Part shown: positions 46,840 to 59,487 of the stretch, piece by piece
How the letters are laid out: each line of letters begins with the position of its first letter
Numbering within the stretch: position 1 is the stretch's first letter
Source of the DNA: Sipunculus nudus
Taxonomy: Eukaryota > Annelida > Sipuncula > Golfingiida > Sipunculidae
NCBI GenBank assembly: GCA_026874595.1
Contig: CM049307.1
Coordinates: forward strand, 22,299,079-22,363,078
Length of the DNA stretch: 64,000 nt
Reading direction: 5' to 3'
Position numbers and translations under genes: made by a program
Notes under the pieces: model-generated
Database searches by the model: none
Told to the model about the DNA's origin: nothing
The model's input: only the letters and a program-made list of their open reading frames with translations

Positions 46840-49590
46840 AGCGTTCGACCTCAGGTCGTCTAGTCTGTTTGTTTGTTTGTCACCACTCTCCTGGCCACAA
46901 TTTTGCCACAATCACCTTGAAACTTACAGGGATGATGAAAAACATAATGTCTAGGTGCCCTATTGTTTTTGGTTAAAATAGGTCAAAGGTCAAAGGTCAA
47001 GGTCACGACAGGTATGGTTAACGGTTTTTGCACTATAACTTCGCCATAAATAGGCTTATCCACTTCTGCAATAGCTCATTTTTTTCGTCATCACCTGGCC
47101 TGTCATCTGATGTGTAGCTGACTCAAATTTGAAGTAACCATGGTAACAAATTTTTGGGGAAAAGTCATGATATTCGAAAATAAGGGGTCTAATTTTTGTA
47201 ACTTTGTCAGTTTTAAAGCTAGAGTGATCTAGTTTTTTGCATCAGGTAGCATTCAACTAGTACTACAAGATTTTATAAAAAGTCTTGCAGTATCTCGAAA
47301 AATATCTCGTGAATAGAGATATTTCGAGATTTCATTCATCTTGCGCCGAAGGCCACATTATTGCAGGAATCTTTTTGAAACTGACATATCATAAGTCCTA
47401 CACTAGTATCTCGAAATGGTTTTTTCATTTTTTGAATATGGCTGCTAGGGGGCGCTGCACACGAACCTCACACACATATCATTACATTGGCCATATCTCT
47501 AAAACCCAAAGCCTCAATTACATAAACTATAGCTTATTTTTTCCCTCTGAGTCTTCTCCATAAACTGATGATGTCATCTGGTCTCAATGTTGTGTCACTT
47601 TGTCATTGTGTCCGTCTGTTTGTCAGTTGTCCTGAAATTCGACTGCTTGCTCTTGCGTCTCACATATAGCATTCTACAGGCTACAGTTTTGAAAGAATCC
47701 TTTTGAAACTATTACATCTTAAGTCTTACACTAATATCTCGAAACCAATTTTCCATTTTCCGGATATGGCCGCTAGGGGGCGCTGAACTCGAACCTCTCC
47801 CAACATATCATGCTTTGGCAATATCTCCAAAACTATAAACCTCAGTTACATAGACTGTAGCTTTTTTCTTCCTTTGAGTCGTCTCCATAATCTGGAGTAG
47901 TCATCTGGACTCAGTCTTGAGTCACTTTGTCAGTGTGTCCGTCTGTTTGTCAGTTGTCCTCAAATTCGCCTACTTGCTTGTTCTTGTTTGTTTGTTTGTT
48001 TGTCACCACTCTCCTGGCCACAATTTTGCCACAATAACCTTGAAACTTACAGGGATGTTGGAAAACATAATTTCTAGGTGCCCCATTGTTTTTGGTTAAA
48101 GTAGGTCAAAGGTCAAGGTCAAGGTCGTCAAAACTTCTCAAAACGTTTTTTTCTTCATATCTTTGTGACTATTAGTCGTATCTACTTCAACAATAGCTCA
48201 TTTTAATCGTCATTCCAAGGCCTGTCATCTGGTGTGTAGCTGACTCAAATTTGCCGTAACCATGGTTACAATTTTTTGGGGAAAAGTCATGATATTCGAA
48301 AATAAGGGATCTTATTTTTCTAACTTTGTCAGTTTTAAAGCTAGAGTGATCTAGTTTTTTGCATCAGGTAGCTCTCAACTAGTACTACAAGATTTTATTA
48401 CAAGTCTTGCAGTATCTCGTAAAATATCTCGTGAATAGAGATATTTCGAGATTTCATTCATCTTGCGCCAACGGCCACATTATTGCAGGAATCTTTTTGA
48501 AACTGACATATCATAAGTCCTACACTAGTATCTCGAAATGGTTTTTTCATTTTTTGAATATGGCTGCTAGGGGGCGCTGCACACGACCCTCACACAGATA
48601 TCATTACATTGGCCATATCTCTAAAACCCAAAGCCTCAATTACATAAACTATAGCTTATTTTTTCCCTCTGAGTCTTCTCCATAAACTGATAATGTCATC
48701 TGATCTCAATGTTGTGTCACTTTGTCATTGTGTCCGTCTGTTTGTCAGTTGTCCTCAAATTCGCCTGCTTGCTCTTGCGTCTCACATATAGCATTCTATA
48801 GGCCACAGTTTTGACGGAATCCTTTTGAAACTATTACATCTTATGTCTTACACTAATATCTAGAAATAAATTTTTCATTATAGGGATATGGCCACTAGTG
48901 GGCGCTGCACACGACCATCACACACATACCATTGTATTGGCCATATCTCTACACCCAAAACCTCAGTTACATAAACTTTAGCTTATTTTCTTCCTTTGAG
49001 TCTTCTCCTTAACCTGATTAAGGCATCTGGTTTCAATCTTCTGTCACTTTGTCAGTGTGTCCATCTGTTTGTCCGTTATCCTCAAAGTCGCCTGCCTGCT
49101 GGTTCTTACGCCTTACATATAGCATTCTACAGGCCACAGCTTTGATGGAATCCTTTTGAAACTGGGACATCTCATGTCATACACTGATAATACGAAACGC
49201 ATTTGTCGTCTTCGAAATATGTCCGCCAGAGGGCACTACAGTCGAGCCTCCCAAGTATATCATTAATTCGCCATACCTCCAAAACTAAAAATCTAAATTA
49301 CATAAATTATAACTCATTTTCTTCCTTTGAATCTTCTCCATAACTAGGTTAAGTCATCTGGTGTCAATCTTGTCTCACAAAGTCAGTATGTCTGTCTGTT
49401 CGTCTTTTGTTGTCAGCTTTGTCTGCTTGCCTGTTCTTTTGTCTCATATGTCATTCTACGGGCCACATATTCTCAGCAATGTCCCTGAGGGTCATTCCAT
49501 TAATAGAAAACCAACAATATGTTCTGTCTCTCCGTCTGTGTTTCACTTCCGATTTCCGGCAAGCGTTCGACCTATGGTCGTCTAGTTTGT
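46840..49590. repeat. Nested tandem array: two 1122-bp units and ~300-bp subunits
   Basis: Two long units (from about 46870 and about 47990) are offset by 1122 bases and are nearly identical, including CACCACTCTCCTGGCCACAA, CCATGGTAACA/CATGGTTACA, the TATCTCG-rich segment and GGCTGCTAGGGGGCGCTGCA. Within and after them a roughly 300-bp subunit (GTGTCCGTCTGTTTGTCAGT.., CTTTTGAAACT.., CTAGGGGGCGCTG) recurs near 47600, 48730 and 49040. The block is bounded by TTCCGGCAAGCGTTCGACCT.. GGTCGTCTAGT at both 46834 and 49555. The two 92-codon + frames at 47285 and 48407 are copies of one repeat translation. Confidence 0.85.
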
Positions 49591-50136
49591 TTTTCCTTGC
49601 TTTTGATGTGATTAGTTATACGTACATCACTCTCCCATCAAGGACATTCACTAGGGCTGACATCTGGCGGGGACCTGTTCTACTATAAGAAATGTTGGTC
49701 ACGCTACAAGGATTACATTTTGGATTAGGGTTTGATAAATATCCGGTATTAGCCGAGCACTTTCCGATTTTTTTCTTCTTGTATGAATCTTGTAACCAAT
49801 CTTTTAGGTCGACTGATTTGCTGCTTGTCAGATGTCAAACTTGTCAAAAAAAGTTTATCGAAACCGGAGCGTGAGACATAAACAGGGGGTCTAACTATTT
49901 ATACATCGAATTGAGGCAACCAGGTCAAACCGTGTGCATGTATCCCAGGTGGCCAATAAACTCTAAAAGGTCGGATCCCAGTTGTCTACAACTTAAAATA
50001 GATTAAATAACCAATAACCGAATAAAAAAGGCATTATTTCTATATTACCCTCAATTTAGACTACTTAAGGGGAAAATTGTGACGTCACTTGTATAAACTC
50101 ATGTCAAGTATTACAGCCCAGCCTGGTTGATGGCAG

Positions 50137-51300
50137 CCGTCCCTTTCTATAGTATGAAACAGCTGTTGTTGGATGGCTCGTGCAAGGATTTCTTACATGA
50201 GAATAACAACAGTCTTCTCATGGGGGCACCCAGGGCTGACGGAGCATTGGCCCATGCATTTCTCATTTGTCATACACTAGGTATACAACTATCACGTGTT
50301 ACTCCACCAGGATTATATACATCTCTTTCTATAGTTACATTTTTTGACTTAGTATTATTCGGGTTAATCTTCATAGGAAAATGAATTAAAGCAAGCCAGT
50401 TTAAGCGCATTTGTACGGATCAATCAAGTAAAACGGCATTTATATACTGTATGGACCCCTTTACGAGACATACCCCCCCCCTTGCCGCCTCCTAATCTCA
50501 AGGTGTGATGTACTCTTATCACTATCTTCACCAGTTCATTGTCAGAGAAACTGATAAAAAGACCAACATTACAATGTCATATAATTTCTACTCTTCTTTA
50601 AACAAACAAAGACAGGCATTTTCACGAGTTGAGTTGATCCCCACAATGCCGTCATCCAGCACTGGATTGGTCACCTGGGCTGTGACAGCCTGCCATTATC
50701 AATTGTCACTGCTAATTGTACTTATTTAAGTGTAGAGACATGCTTTAGAAATGCATTGGAATAATGCTACTAAGTGAATTTCCACACGATGAGAATTTAA
50801 AGAGGTAGTATAAACCTATAAATCATTCTAGAAGTAGAGATAAAAATGTAAATGGCCTGTATTTTTTATGACTTTAAAAGTACAGTGGTACCCTACAACT
50901 ACGACCACCCTGGGGACTGAGCAAAGTGGTCGTTATTTTGGGCTGGTCGTATTTGTGAATTTACTGGCTCCCATATAACACGCCCAAGTTTAACATGTAT
51001 TGTTTAATGATATTTTATATGATGATTTACTGGAATGTTGTGTTGACCAGTTACCAGTATTTTATACTAAAATTGCTTCGAAATTTGTGAAAATTTCCAA
51101 GGAAATTGTGATCATTTTCCCGCATTGAGGGAGAGGGTAACCTCGCCCACACCGCTCCCAAAGTGCAAAAGTAAATTGTGCCCCTGAGACAATATGATAT
51201 TTACATCTCATATGATTACATAATTATTTCTGCAAGGACCAGAATTAAGCCAAATGGACGCTTTTGATTAAATGAGTTATTAAACTGTACAATACTATGA
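50137..51300. other. Intergenic before the astacin duplication
   Basis: A dispersed repeat fragment begins near 50880 (ACAGTGGTACCCTACAACTA..). No gene is supported. Confidence 0.45.
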
Positions 51301-52535
51301 TGTAAAATGTACTTATGTTTTGTAAGAGTAAGGTGTATTATATAAATGAAAAGTCATTTAAATCTTTGTAACCTTACAACAATACTATTTCATTCTTTTT
51401 ACATTTCAGTTAATGTGTCAAATAAACTGATTTTTCACTCAATTTCTGAAATGCCTGAAAATTTCAGTCATATATAAGTGCTTAAGTGAATCAGGTAATT
51501 TGTAAATTGACTGAACATTTAAGGCAATATACAAATTGACTGATTTTACACATTGACTGTAAGATTTATAGCATTATTATGCTTTACTGTATTGTTTGTG
51601 AAATCCGACCTTTCCTCCTAAATTACACTCCCTATACATAAAAATGACGTAATTTTTATACAGTATTCATAAACAATGGTAGCCTCTGGGATATCCTGAA
51701 ATGCCACAAACATAAACACAGCTCTTTATATGCCAGCCCGCAACTTCTACGCCCTCAGCTGAATAAATTGCAGCAAAAATTATATAAATATATTAATTAT
51801 ATGTAATATTTACCACAGGAATACAGACAAAACACTTATGTGTAATTATGGTGTTTATTGTATTTTCCTTCGACCTCTGAATGTTTCTGGACATCTCGTC
51901 GTAGAAACCCCCTTTTCGCAGCGGATTAAAATTCTGGGAAGAGATAAAAGGAACATTATTTATATATCAAAATTTTATCATATCAGATATATTTGTTTTA
52001 AATATCACTTAGTAGAATTACCAATTACAATCATCATAAATAATGAATGCAAAGAACATATACTTAATGTCCAAATAGCCTTCAGCTTTATTGAAGAATC
52101 ATCTGAGATTTAGTGCTTTACTCATAACATTAAATGAATTTGATACGCCCTTAAGATAATCAAATGACAAACAATTTCATTTTCTTAATTTGCAGAAAAT
52201 AAACATTCTTTGTGTGGTAATTGTGTAACAGACATTTGTTTCGCATAATAACCCAGCCAACAACGTAGAGGAAATTGGCTAAGGACCAATATGCAAAGAA
52301 CGAAGTAAAACTGGTAACGATAATGCCGGTGGTGTATATCTGTTCTTCAAATATAGCGACACCTATGATCGACGACAGACACTGAGAAATCGGGTCAAGG
52401 GCGTCTGGATAAAATCAAACAACAAGTGAAACTTACATTGATTAGTACATTCGTAGTAGCGCTGCACTTTAAGGATGTCAGAGGGGCTCAACCTCTCTCT
52501 CTGTCCGATCTCGGCGTTTGGATCAGTTGGGATAA
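51300..52535. repeat. Duplicated segment matching 62880-64000 (astacin 3' region)
   Basis: From about 51350 the sequence aligns with 62889 onward, through GTAACCTTACAAC, GAAATGCCTGAAAATTTCAG, TCCGACC and the last astacin exon into exon 7. In the coding exon the two copies are identical over the 94 bases available (offset 11470), while the flanks carry many substitutions and small indels. This marks a tandem gene duplication whose second copy continues beyond the window. Confidence 0.93.
51854..51859 (-). promoter_or_regulatory. Astacin polyadenylation signal
   Basis: AATAAA on the minus strand, about 74 bases after the last-exon acceptor. It is conserved in the second astacin copy at 63414-63419. 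Confidence 0.6.
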
Positions 52536-55500
52536 TTGTAGGCTCAAAAGGATCGATGGCAAAGGCGTAGGCGTGGTAGTGCATGCAGCTCCCGTAATCG
52601 TACGTTACGTTCAGGTGGTCCACCTCAGTAAGGTCCAACTTGCGGAAATTCCGTTCGGTACCTGATGTAGAAATCCAAACGAACCCATGTATGCGAGTGT
52701 TTTATTTAAATCAATGTCTTGTGATCATTCAATAAGTTAGTGTTAATTGTAAATCATTGTTACAGGAGGGCTGATCTTTTATTATATGGGCCAAATTACC
52801 TATAAAGCATGTTGAATTTTCACAAAAATATGGCTTCTTCCTGTAAAATAAACTTGTACCTGAAACCTGTACAAAAAGGGTGAAACTAATGTGTAAGTAT
52901 TAACCTTGGAGCCAAGTTATAATATTCACTTACCTGGAAGAATGTTATCCCAGACAATGGTGACGTAATTATCACGGTCGTTCCTGCTCTGTTCGTGATA
53001 GAATCCGAGACCGTGCAGGAATTCATGCATGATAGTACCATGACGTTCACATCCAGGCCCTATGTTCACGACCTGCGGGCCGCCCCGACGTCCAACGGTC
53101 GCGAAACATCTGGATTCAAACAAAATATTTCCTTAAAAAATGTTTTCTGTAGACGTGTCAAAGGTCCGTTAGTGATTATGAGTTTTAAATGCACCTGTGT
53201 GCGTGTAAGGTGTCTTACCCAGAGTCCCGAGTCACTTCAACATAGTCTTCTTCGCCATTCCTTGGTCGTATGTTCAAGCAATTTTGACCGTTGACTTTTG
53301 TCAGTTCGTTTAAATCACTGATACCATTAAGAATCAGCTGTCGGATGTCGGGGTCATCCTCTAGAGTAAAACAAGTGATACATTTATAATTACAAATTAA
53401 CCACATTAGTTCGCTTATAACGACATTCTGTAACCCCTAGATAATTACATGTATAAAATATAGATTCAAACATGCATTATAAAAATGAAAAAAGTAAAAC
53501 AACATATATAATCAGATGAAATATGACTGCAAGACAAGCAAATTTGTGCAGATATACAAACATGTATTAGCGTATGTGCAGACAAATGAAAACACTGTAT
53601 AGAGTCAGTCACAAGTCGGGTCCAATCTGTTTAATGACACAGAGGCAGGATTTGATGTAATTTATTAGCTTTATTCTTATGAGTTTTTACAGCCTCCGTA
53701 TTTATTCACTAATTTTTTTTTTCAAACACCTTACTATCAACAAGGATTAATCTGTGCTATAAATATTTTAAGTACTTACAGAGAACATTATTTATAGCAT
53801 TTACAAAAGGTACTGTTTCATGTTCAAAGCGATAATGCATTGCAAATCAAAACGTTTTATCTGTTCCGTAAGATATGTATCATTGGCAAACCTATTATAT
53901 ATTTTACAAGGATAATCTTTTTCACGATATAAATGCATTCCATAACAAAATTAAGTTTATAAGTCAGCAGGGAGCATATATTATATAACAATATAAAAGA
54001 GCGCAGATCCTTGAACTCACGAAAAATGATGTAGTGACTTACCAATTTCCTGGTCAAACACGTATGGCATGACACCGCCTGGCCATCGGTATATCCTGTC
54101 TCGCATTGCATTGTATGGGCCCACCTGGGAGAAAAAAAACCCGTCTTTTTTAATGTACTTCATACAAAATAAATTAAAGTGATTTTATGCAATGTGTATA
54201 TTTCTCATGCAAAGTGAAATTGTAAGTCAATTCCTTTTCAGTTGGAGGTATCCTTTCCTTTCTGCTCAGTATCTGTTATGCGATTACTGTATCAGAAATG
54301 TCCTATAGTTAAACATAATGAAGATATTTGCGTTGTTTAAATGAAAACTTCGGAAAGACGTTACGCAGTAAACTCTGTTTGATTTTTCTTCCATTTTACT
54401 AGTTTTTAACGGACTCGTTATTAAAACGGTATAATAATTGTAAAGGAGTAACGTTAATGTATTATAGGGATTTATATTCATATGCCGCAATAGAATACAT
54501 TCGTTCAAAAACTTATCATATGCAGTCTTAAAACGAAACAGTAAACGCCTGCTTTCAATTTCAATGTCGTATATTTAATATCCTTTGAAAAATATTTAAA
54601 TATAAAATATATACTGTTGACCCTACCTGAACCTCATCTGGGTCTATGAGCATGTCTCCCTCGAAGAATTCTTAAATGAATACAATTAAAACAACTTGTA
54701 AACATAATAATTGGTGCATGAAATGTCGATGTCTAAACTCTAAGAATACATGACATAACACACAGTCATGCAAAGAAACATAAGAAAAAGCTAGCAAAAG
54801 TGGAAACGTGCAAAACCAGTTACCGGTTATATCGCGTCAAAAAAGATGTGTCAGATCGCACGTGAAAACGAAAAGACGTCTTTAAATATCGTTTCGTACG
54901 TTTAGTTGACAGTGCAATTTTGTAGCGCAGGTGTGGACCTAGCGTTTTGGAAAGGGGAGGGTCCAGCCCGGGAGACTAATAAGAAAATCTTACTGATCCA
55001 GAAAGGGATCTTGTCCTTGCCTGGAATACGGTTTAAACCCTAAAAAAGTTTGTTGCGGCTTGAAAGAAGGGGGACCCACCCCCCCCCCCCCCCCCCGTCC
55101 CTCTGGAACCGCTTTTATAGCGTACAACAGTCACCTGCGACAGTCGCACGAAAAGGTTCGACCAATAAACTGGCCTTAATCAATCTTAGAACCTAGTATA
55201 ACTTTTTTCATGGTAGCTCAAAACCAGCCCTAATTATATTTAATTCAAATACCATAAACAAACTAGTGCTGGTCTTAGATCACAATAAAACACAAAATAG
55301 CTGGTAATTCCTCGCTGAAGCACAAGACCTTCAGCTTAACTGGCCCACCGGAAACTTTAAGGAAGATTGATAATACGACAGAATTTAAGACAAAAAAAAC
55401 TCATATTATATCTGTTCAGCCAACTTTGATCTTTATGCTATAACCATTAAGGAGCGTCGGTAGATAATATAAATCTTGTTTCAATCGGCGCTATATAAAT

Positions 55501-55849
55501 CAACAATTGTAATTGTGATTGTGAATTAAAAACATAAAATTTTCAGACTTATTATAAAATACATTTTTTTTGTGTACATACCCCCATACTCAGGATCGTG
55601 TCCATCTGCCAAAAAAAGAAACACATCGGCATAAATATCTTAAAACTTTTACCTGGATATAATTGTATTTTGTGGCTTTAATAACTGAAATAATAAAATT
55701 AATTCCTCAAATATTAATAGCCTATAAGTGCCTTTGATCTCGTGTACAGATTTACAAAGACACTGACATAAATAAACCGGGTATTAGGAAAGGTAATCGT
55801 CTTACGTACAGACACCAAAAGCCAGACAAAGAAGAACTAGGATCTTCAT
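51932..55849 (-). CDS. Astacin-family zinc metalloprotease, compact secreted form (8 exons, complete)
   Basis: A secreted endopeptidase. Minus-strand exons are 55849-55810, 55605-55582, 54670-54627, 54124-54043, 53360-53219, 53109-52934, 52661-52437 and the start of the last exon at 51933. They join in frame to 244 residues. Residues 1-13 are a signal peptide (MKILVLLCLAFGV). A very short propeptide holds FEGDM (24-28), whose Asp27 is the aspartate switch that blocks the zinc. The catalytic domain starts near NAMRDRIYRWPGGVMPY (41-57). The zinc motif HEFLHGLGFYHE is 139-150 and the Met-turn SCMHY is 194-198 with the Tyr ligand. Cysteines 91/241 and 112/131 are placed for the two family disulfides; C195 is extra. 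The domain ends at YYECTNQ. The stop TAA is made by T from exon 7 and AA from exon 8. There are no CUB, EGF or ShK domains. Confidence 0.93.
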
Positions 55850-56232
55850 CCTGATGTTTAGGGTTGCAGGATTCAAACTGATAGTCTAATCATAAACATC
55901 CACTTTAAGTAAGGTACTTCTGCACACGGCACAAAACCTGTCTATTTAGATTATTGGGGCTTTATTGGGTTATCTTGATTTTATATATATATAAACAAAA
56001 CATATGTTCTTTTCTCTATCAGGTCCATTCCATGAAAATAAGAACAAGGACACATACGATCATGGTTCCGCGTCTGCGCAATGTTCTAGGCATCTTTAAT
56101 AAGTTAAATACGCGCTGAATGGAGCTGGAGTTTCCCCCATTTATCAAAGTAATTTAAATCTTGTTGATGGTTGTTCCAACAATAATGACTGAAACATTCA
56201 CTGTTAGTCAGTAACGCCGCGGACCACGCTAT
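55850..56232. other. Astacin 5' flank
   Basis: The promoter of the minus-strand astacin gene should be here. No clear TATA box or conserved site was recognised at the expected distance. The region ends at the 8-bp target duplication of the TIR element. Confidence 0.45.
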
Positions 56233-57328
56233 GATATACTGGTAATCGTGCAAAATAACGGACCCATCTTACATGGTCTCACAAAAAAGTGTGACCACAT
56301 TTCAATGAAAAAACTGTTTCATGTTAAAGTTGAAGATCCGGCGCATCTAATGATACAATATTTTTGTATGTTTGATATAAATATATTTTGCTACAAACTG
56401 TCGAAAAAGGGTAGTTTGCTGAAAATACCCAAAATGACGTCGTGTCAAAGACGTTCTCAGCCGACGTCATGAATCCACAGTACTGTACGTGCATACCATG
56501 TTAAACAAAAGGATGCTGTCTAACAAAAAATACAGTCAATATATCTTTTTATGCATAGAAAGAGAGACAATTTTACCTCTACATATCCATATTTCCCAAG
56601 ATTTAATAAAAGTTGACGACGTCGTGCCGCCAAAAACATAAACATGCAACTGTCGTCTGTGAATGTATTCGACTGATCACATTAACTTTTGCTCTATTCA
56701 ACTTTGTCTCTATGTACGTTTTATATGTCAAATAAATATAAATTGTGTAATAAACAGTGTTTTTTGTGGACAGAGTATAAAGACTACATTTTTGACATGT
56801 CATTTATCTTATTTATTTTTTTTGTCCTGTTAGACTACTTTATTTAAGGACAATCAGATGGGAAAATCACCTCCCCATGAGTAACAGACCGGTAGCCCTT
56901 AAAATCGAGACGCACGCGGGAGAAACACAAGACCATGTTGGGCATATCATCCATATGTGACCACCTTTTATAATATTATATATATATAATACAAGCTTAT
57001 ATGGCTGGTCAAATAAAATGTGGTCACACCTTATTTTTGTCAATATTTATTGGTAATAAATGTGGGCACGCCATATGTGACCATATTTTATAATATTATG
57101 TATATAATACAAACATATATGGCTGTTCAAATAAAATGTGGTCACACCTTATTTTTGTCAATATTTATTGTAAAAAATGTGGTCACACCATATGTGACCA
57201 CATTCTAAAATATTATATATTTATTACAAACTTATATGGCTTGTCAATGAAATGTGGTCACACCTTATTTTGTTAATATTCATTGTGAGAAATTTGGTCA
57301 CACCACGTAACCACATTTTATAATATAT

Positions 57329-57390
<62 letters not shown>

Positions 57391-57723
57391 AAAACTTATA
57401 TGGCTGGTCAAATAAAATGTGGTCACACCTTATTTTTGTTAATATTTATTGGTAAAAAATGTGGTCACACCTTATGTGACCACATTTTATAATATTCTAT
57501 ATATAATACAAACTTATTAGGCTGGTCAAATAAAATGTGGTCACACCTTATTTTTGTCAATATTTATTGTAAAAAATGTGGTAACACCATGTGACCACAT
57601 TTTAAAATATTATATATTTATTACAAACTTATATGGCTTGTCAAATTAAATGTGGTCACCCCTTATTCTTATTTTTGTTAATATTTATTTTAAAAAATAT
57701 GGTCACACCATGTGACCACATTT

Positions 57724-57791
<68 letters not shown>

Positions 57792-58123
57792 CAAACTTAT
57801 ATGGCTGGTCAAAATGTGGTCATACCTTATTTTTGTCAATATTCTTTTGTAAACAATGTGGTCACACCATATGGGATAACATTTTATAATATTATATATA
57901 ATACAAACATAAACGGCAGTTCAAATAAAATGTGGTCACACTTTATTTTTGTCAATATTTATTGTGAAAAATGTGGTAACACCATATGTGACCACATTCT
58001 AAAAATTATAAATTTATTACAAACTCATATGGCTTGTAAAATAAAATGTGGTCACACCTAATTTTTGTTAATATTTATTGTAAAAAATGTGATCACACCA
58101 TGTGAACACATTTTATAATATAT

Positions 58124-58182
<59 letters not shown>

Positions 58183-58400
58183 CAAACTTGTATGGCTTGT
58201 CAAATAAAATGTTGTCACACCTTATTATTGTTAATATTCTTTGGTGAAAAATGTGGTCACACCATATGTGACCACATTTTATAATATTCTATATATAATA
58301 CAAACTTATATGGCTGGTCAAGTAAAATGTGGTCACAACTTATTTTTGGCAAAATTTATTTTAAAAAATGTGGTCACACCATATGTGACCACATTTTATA

Positions 58401-58456
<56 letters not shown>

Positions 58457-59487
58457 CAAACTTATATGGCTGGTCAAAGTTTGGTCACACCTTATTTTTG
58501 TCAATATTCATGGGTTAAAAATGTGGTCACACCATATGTGACCACATTTTATAATATTCTATATATAATACAAACTTATATGGCTGGTCAAATAAAATGT
58601 GGTCACAACTTATTTTTGGCAAAATTTATTTTAAAAAATGTGGTCACACCATATGAGACCAGATTTTATAAAATTATTTATATAATACAAACTTATATGG
58701 CTGGTCAAATAAAAGGTGGTCACGCTTAATTTTTTATTGGTAAAAAATATGGTCTCTTGGTTTGAAAAAAAAATCAGGATTAAATTTAGAAAAAAATAAG
58801 GGATATGATGATGTAAGAAAATATTTAAATGTGGTCACACCACCTTTTTTTACTATTTCTAACTACTATATGTGGTCACACAATTTATAAAAAAGAGATC
58901 ACACCTTAATAATGTCATTAATTATAACTAATAAATGTTGTCACACTTTATAATTATTTTATTAAAAATAAGGATATTATTATGTTAGTATAACAAAATA
59001 TGTTGTAACATAATGCGGACGAACGTGTTTCTCCCGTGTCTCTCTTGATTTTAAGTGCATGACTTGTCACATGACACTCGACATTTGTTCACGTTCTGGC
59101 GGCAGGGCGTCGTCAACTTGAACGTACATCAAGTGAAATGTGGATAAAAAGAGGTAAAAAAGTATAAACATATATGGGTAATATTATATATTGACTGTAA
59201 AGACATCATCTAAATGTTTAACATAGTATATATGTATATTATTGTGGATTCATGACGTCGGCTCAGAACGTCTTTGACACGACGTCATTTTGGGTATTTT
59301 GGCAAACTACCCTTTTTCGACAGTTTGTAGCAAAATAAATATATAAATAACATACAAAAATATGATATCATTAGATAAGCCGGATCGTCAACTTTATCAT
59401 GCAAAAAAAATTTAGTGAAATGTGGTCACACTTATTTGGGAGAGAGAGAAATATAGGTCCGTTATTTTGCACGATTACCGATATACT
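56233..59487. mobile_element. 3.2-kb TIR element with perfect 8-bp target duplication and satellite interior
   Basis: The element spans 56241-59479. It begins GGTAATCGTGCAAAATAACG and ends with the inverse. About 240 bases at each end (56241-56480 and 59240-59479) are inverted relatives. GATATACT flanks both sides (56233-56240 and 59480-59487). Both terminal repeats contain GTGTGACCACATTT, the same motif that is repeated through the interior array at 56940-58740. No transposase frame exists, so it must be non-autonomous. The 8-bp duplication is found in hAT and P elements among others, but the GGTAAT terminus does not let me name the superfamily. A single end lies at 36777-37010. Confidence 0.88.
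56940..58740. repeat. ~117-bp tandem array with GTGGTCAC palindromes
   Basis: About 14-15 units, each with TATGGCTGGTCAAATAAAAT, GTGGTCACACCTTATTTTTG, TCAATATTTATTG, then the inverted pair ATGTGGTCACACCATATGTG / ACCACATTTTATAATAT, and a variable AT stretch. Four units have expanded (AT)n tracts (about 57331-57386, 57732-57788, 58126-58179 and 58404-58452), so spacing varies. Open frames here (for example 58241-58729) only translate the repeat. The array lies inside the TIR element. Confidence 0.93.

Larger units (their letters stand above)
39922..50136. mobile_element. Large (~10 kb) repeat unit with imperfect inverted ends
   Basis: Its two ends match the two ends of the 577-bp copy at 35163-35739. 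The outer motif is CTGCCATTAA on the left and TGATGGCAG on the right. The interior holds stem-loops CTTGCCGGAATC..GATTTCGGCAAG (40048 and 40100), TGTTTGTC runs and AAGGTCAAGGTCA motifs. It also holds the 365-bp satellite (41885-43770) and the 1.12-kb and ~300-bp units (46840-49590). I see no transposase or polymerase. Whether it moves as one unit or is two insertions flanking other DNA cannot be decided here. Confidence 0.45.

Noticed and set aside
47285-48685. Two 92-codon + frames with the same product
   Set aside because: They are copies of a 1122-bp tandem repeat and show no domain or codon signal.
52363-52436. Read-through C-terminal extension of astacin (CKFHLLF..)
   Set aside because: It reads through a strong GTAAGT donor. 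A stop formed at the splice junction in both copies is the simpler model.
58241-58729. 162-codon + strand frame
   Set aside because: Produced by the VVTPYVTTFYN-type translation of the satellite plus an (AT)n run.
56940-58740. CRISPR-like regular array
   Set aside because: The units are similar along their whole length with expandable AT tracts, so there are no unique spacers, and the DNA is clearly eukaryotic. It is a satellite inside a TIR element.
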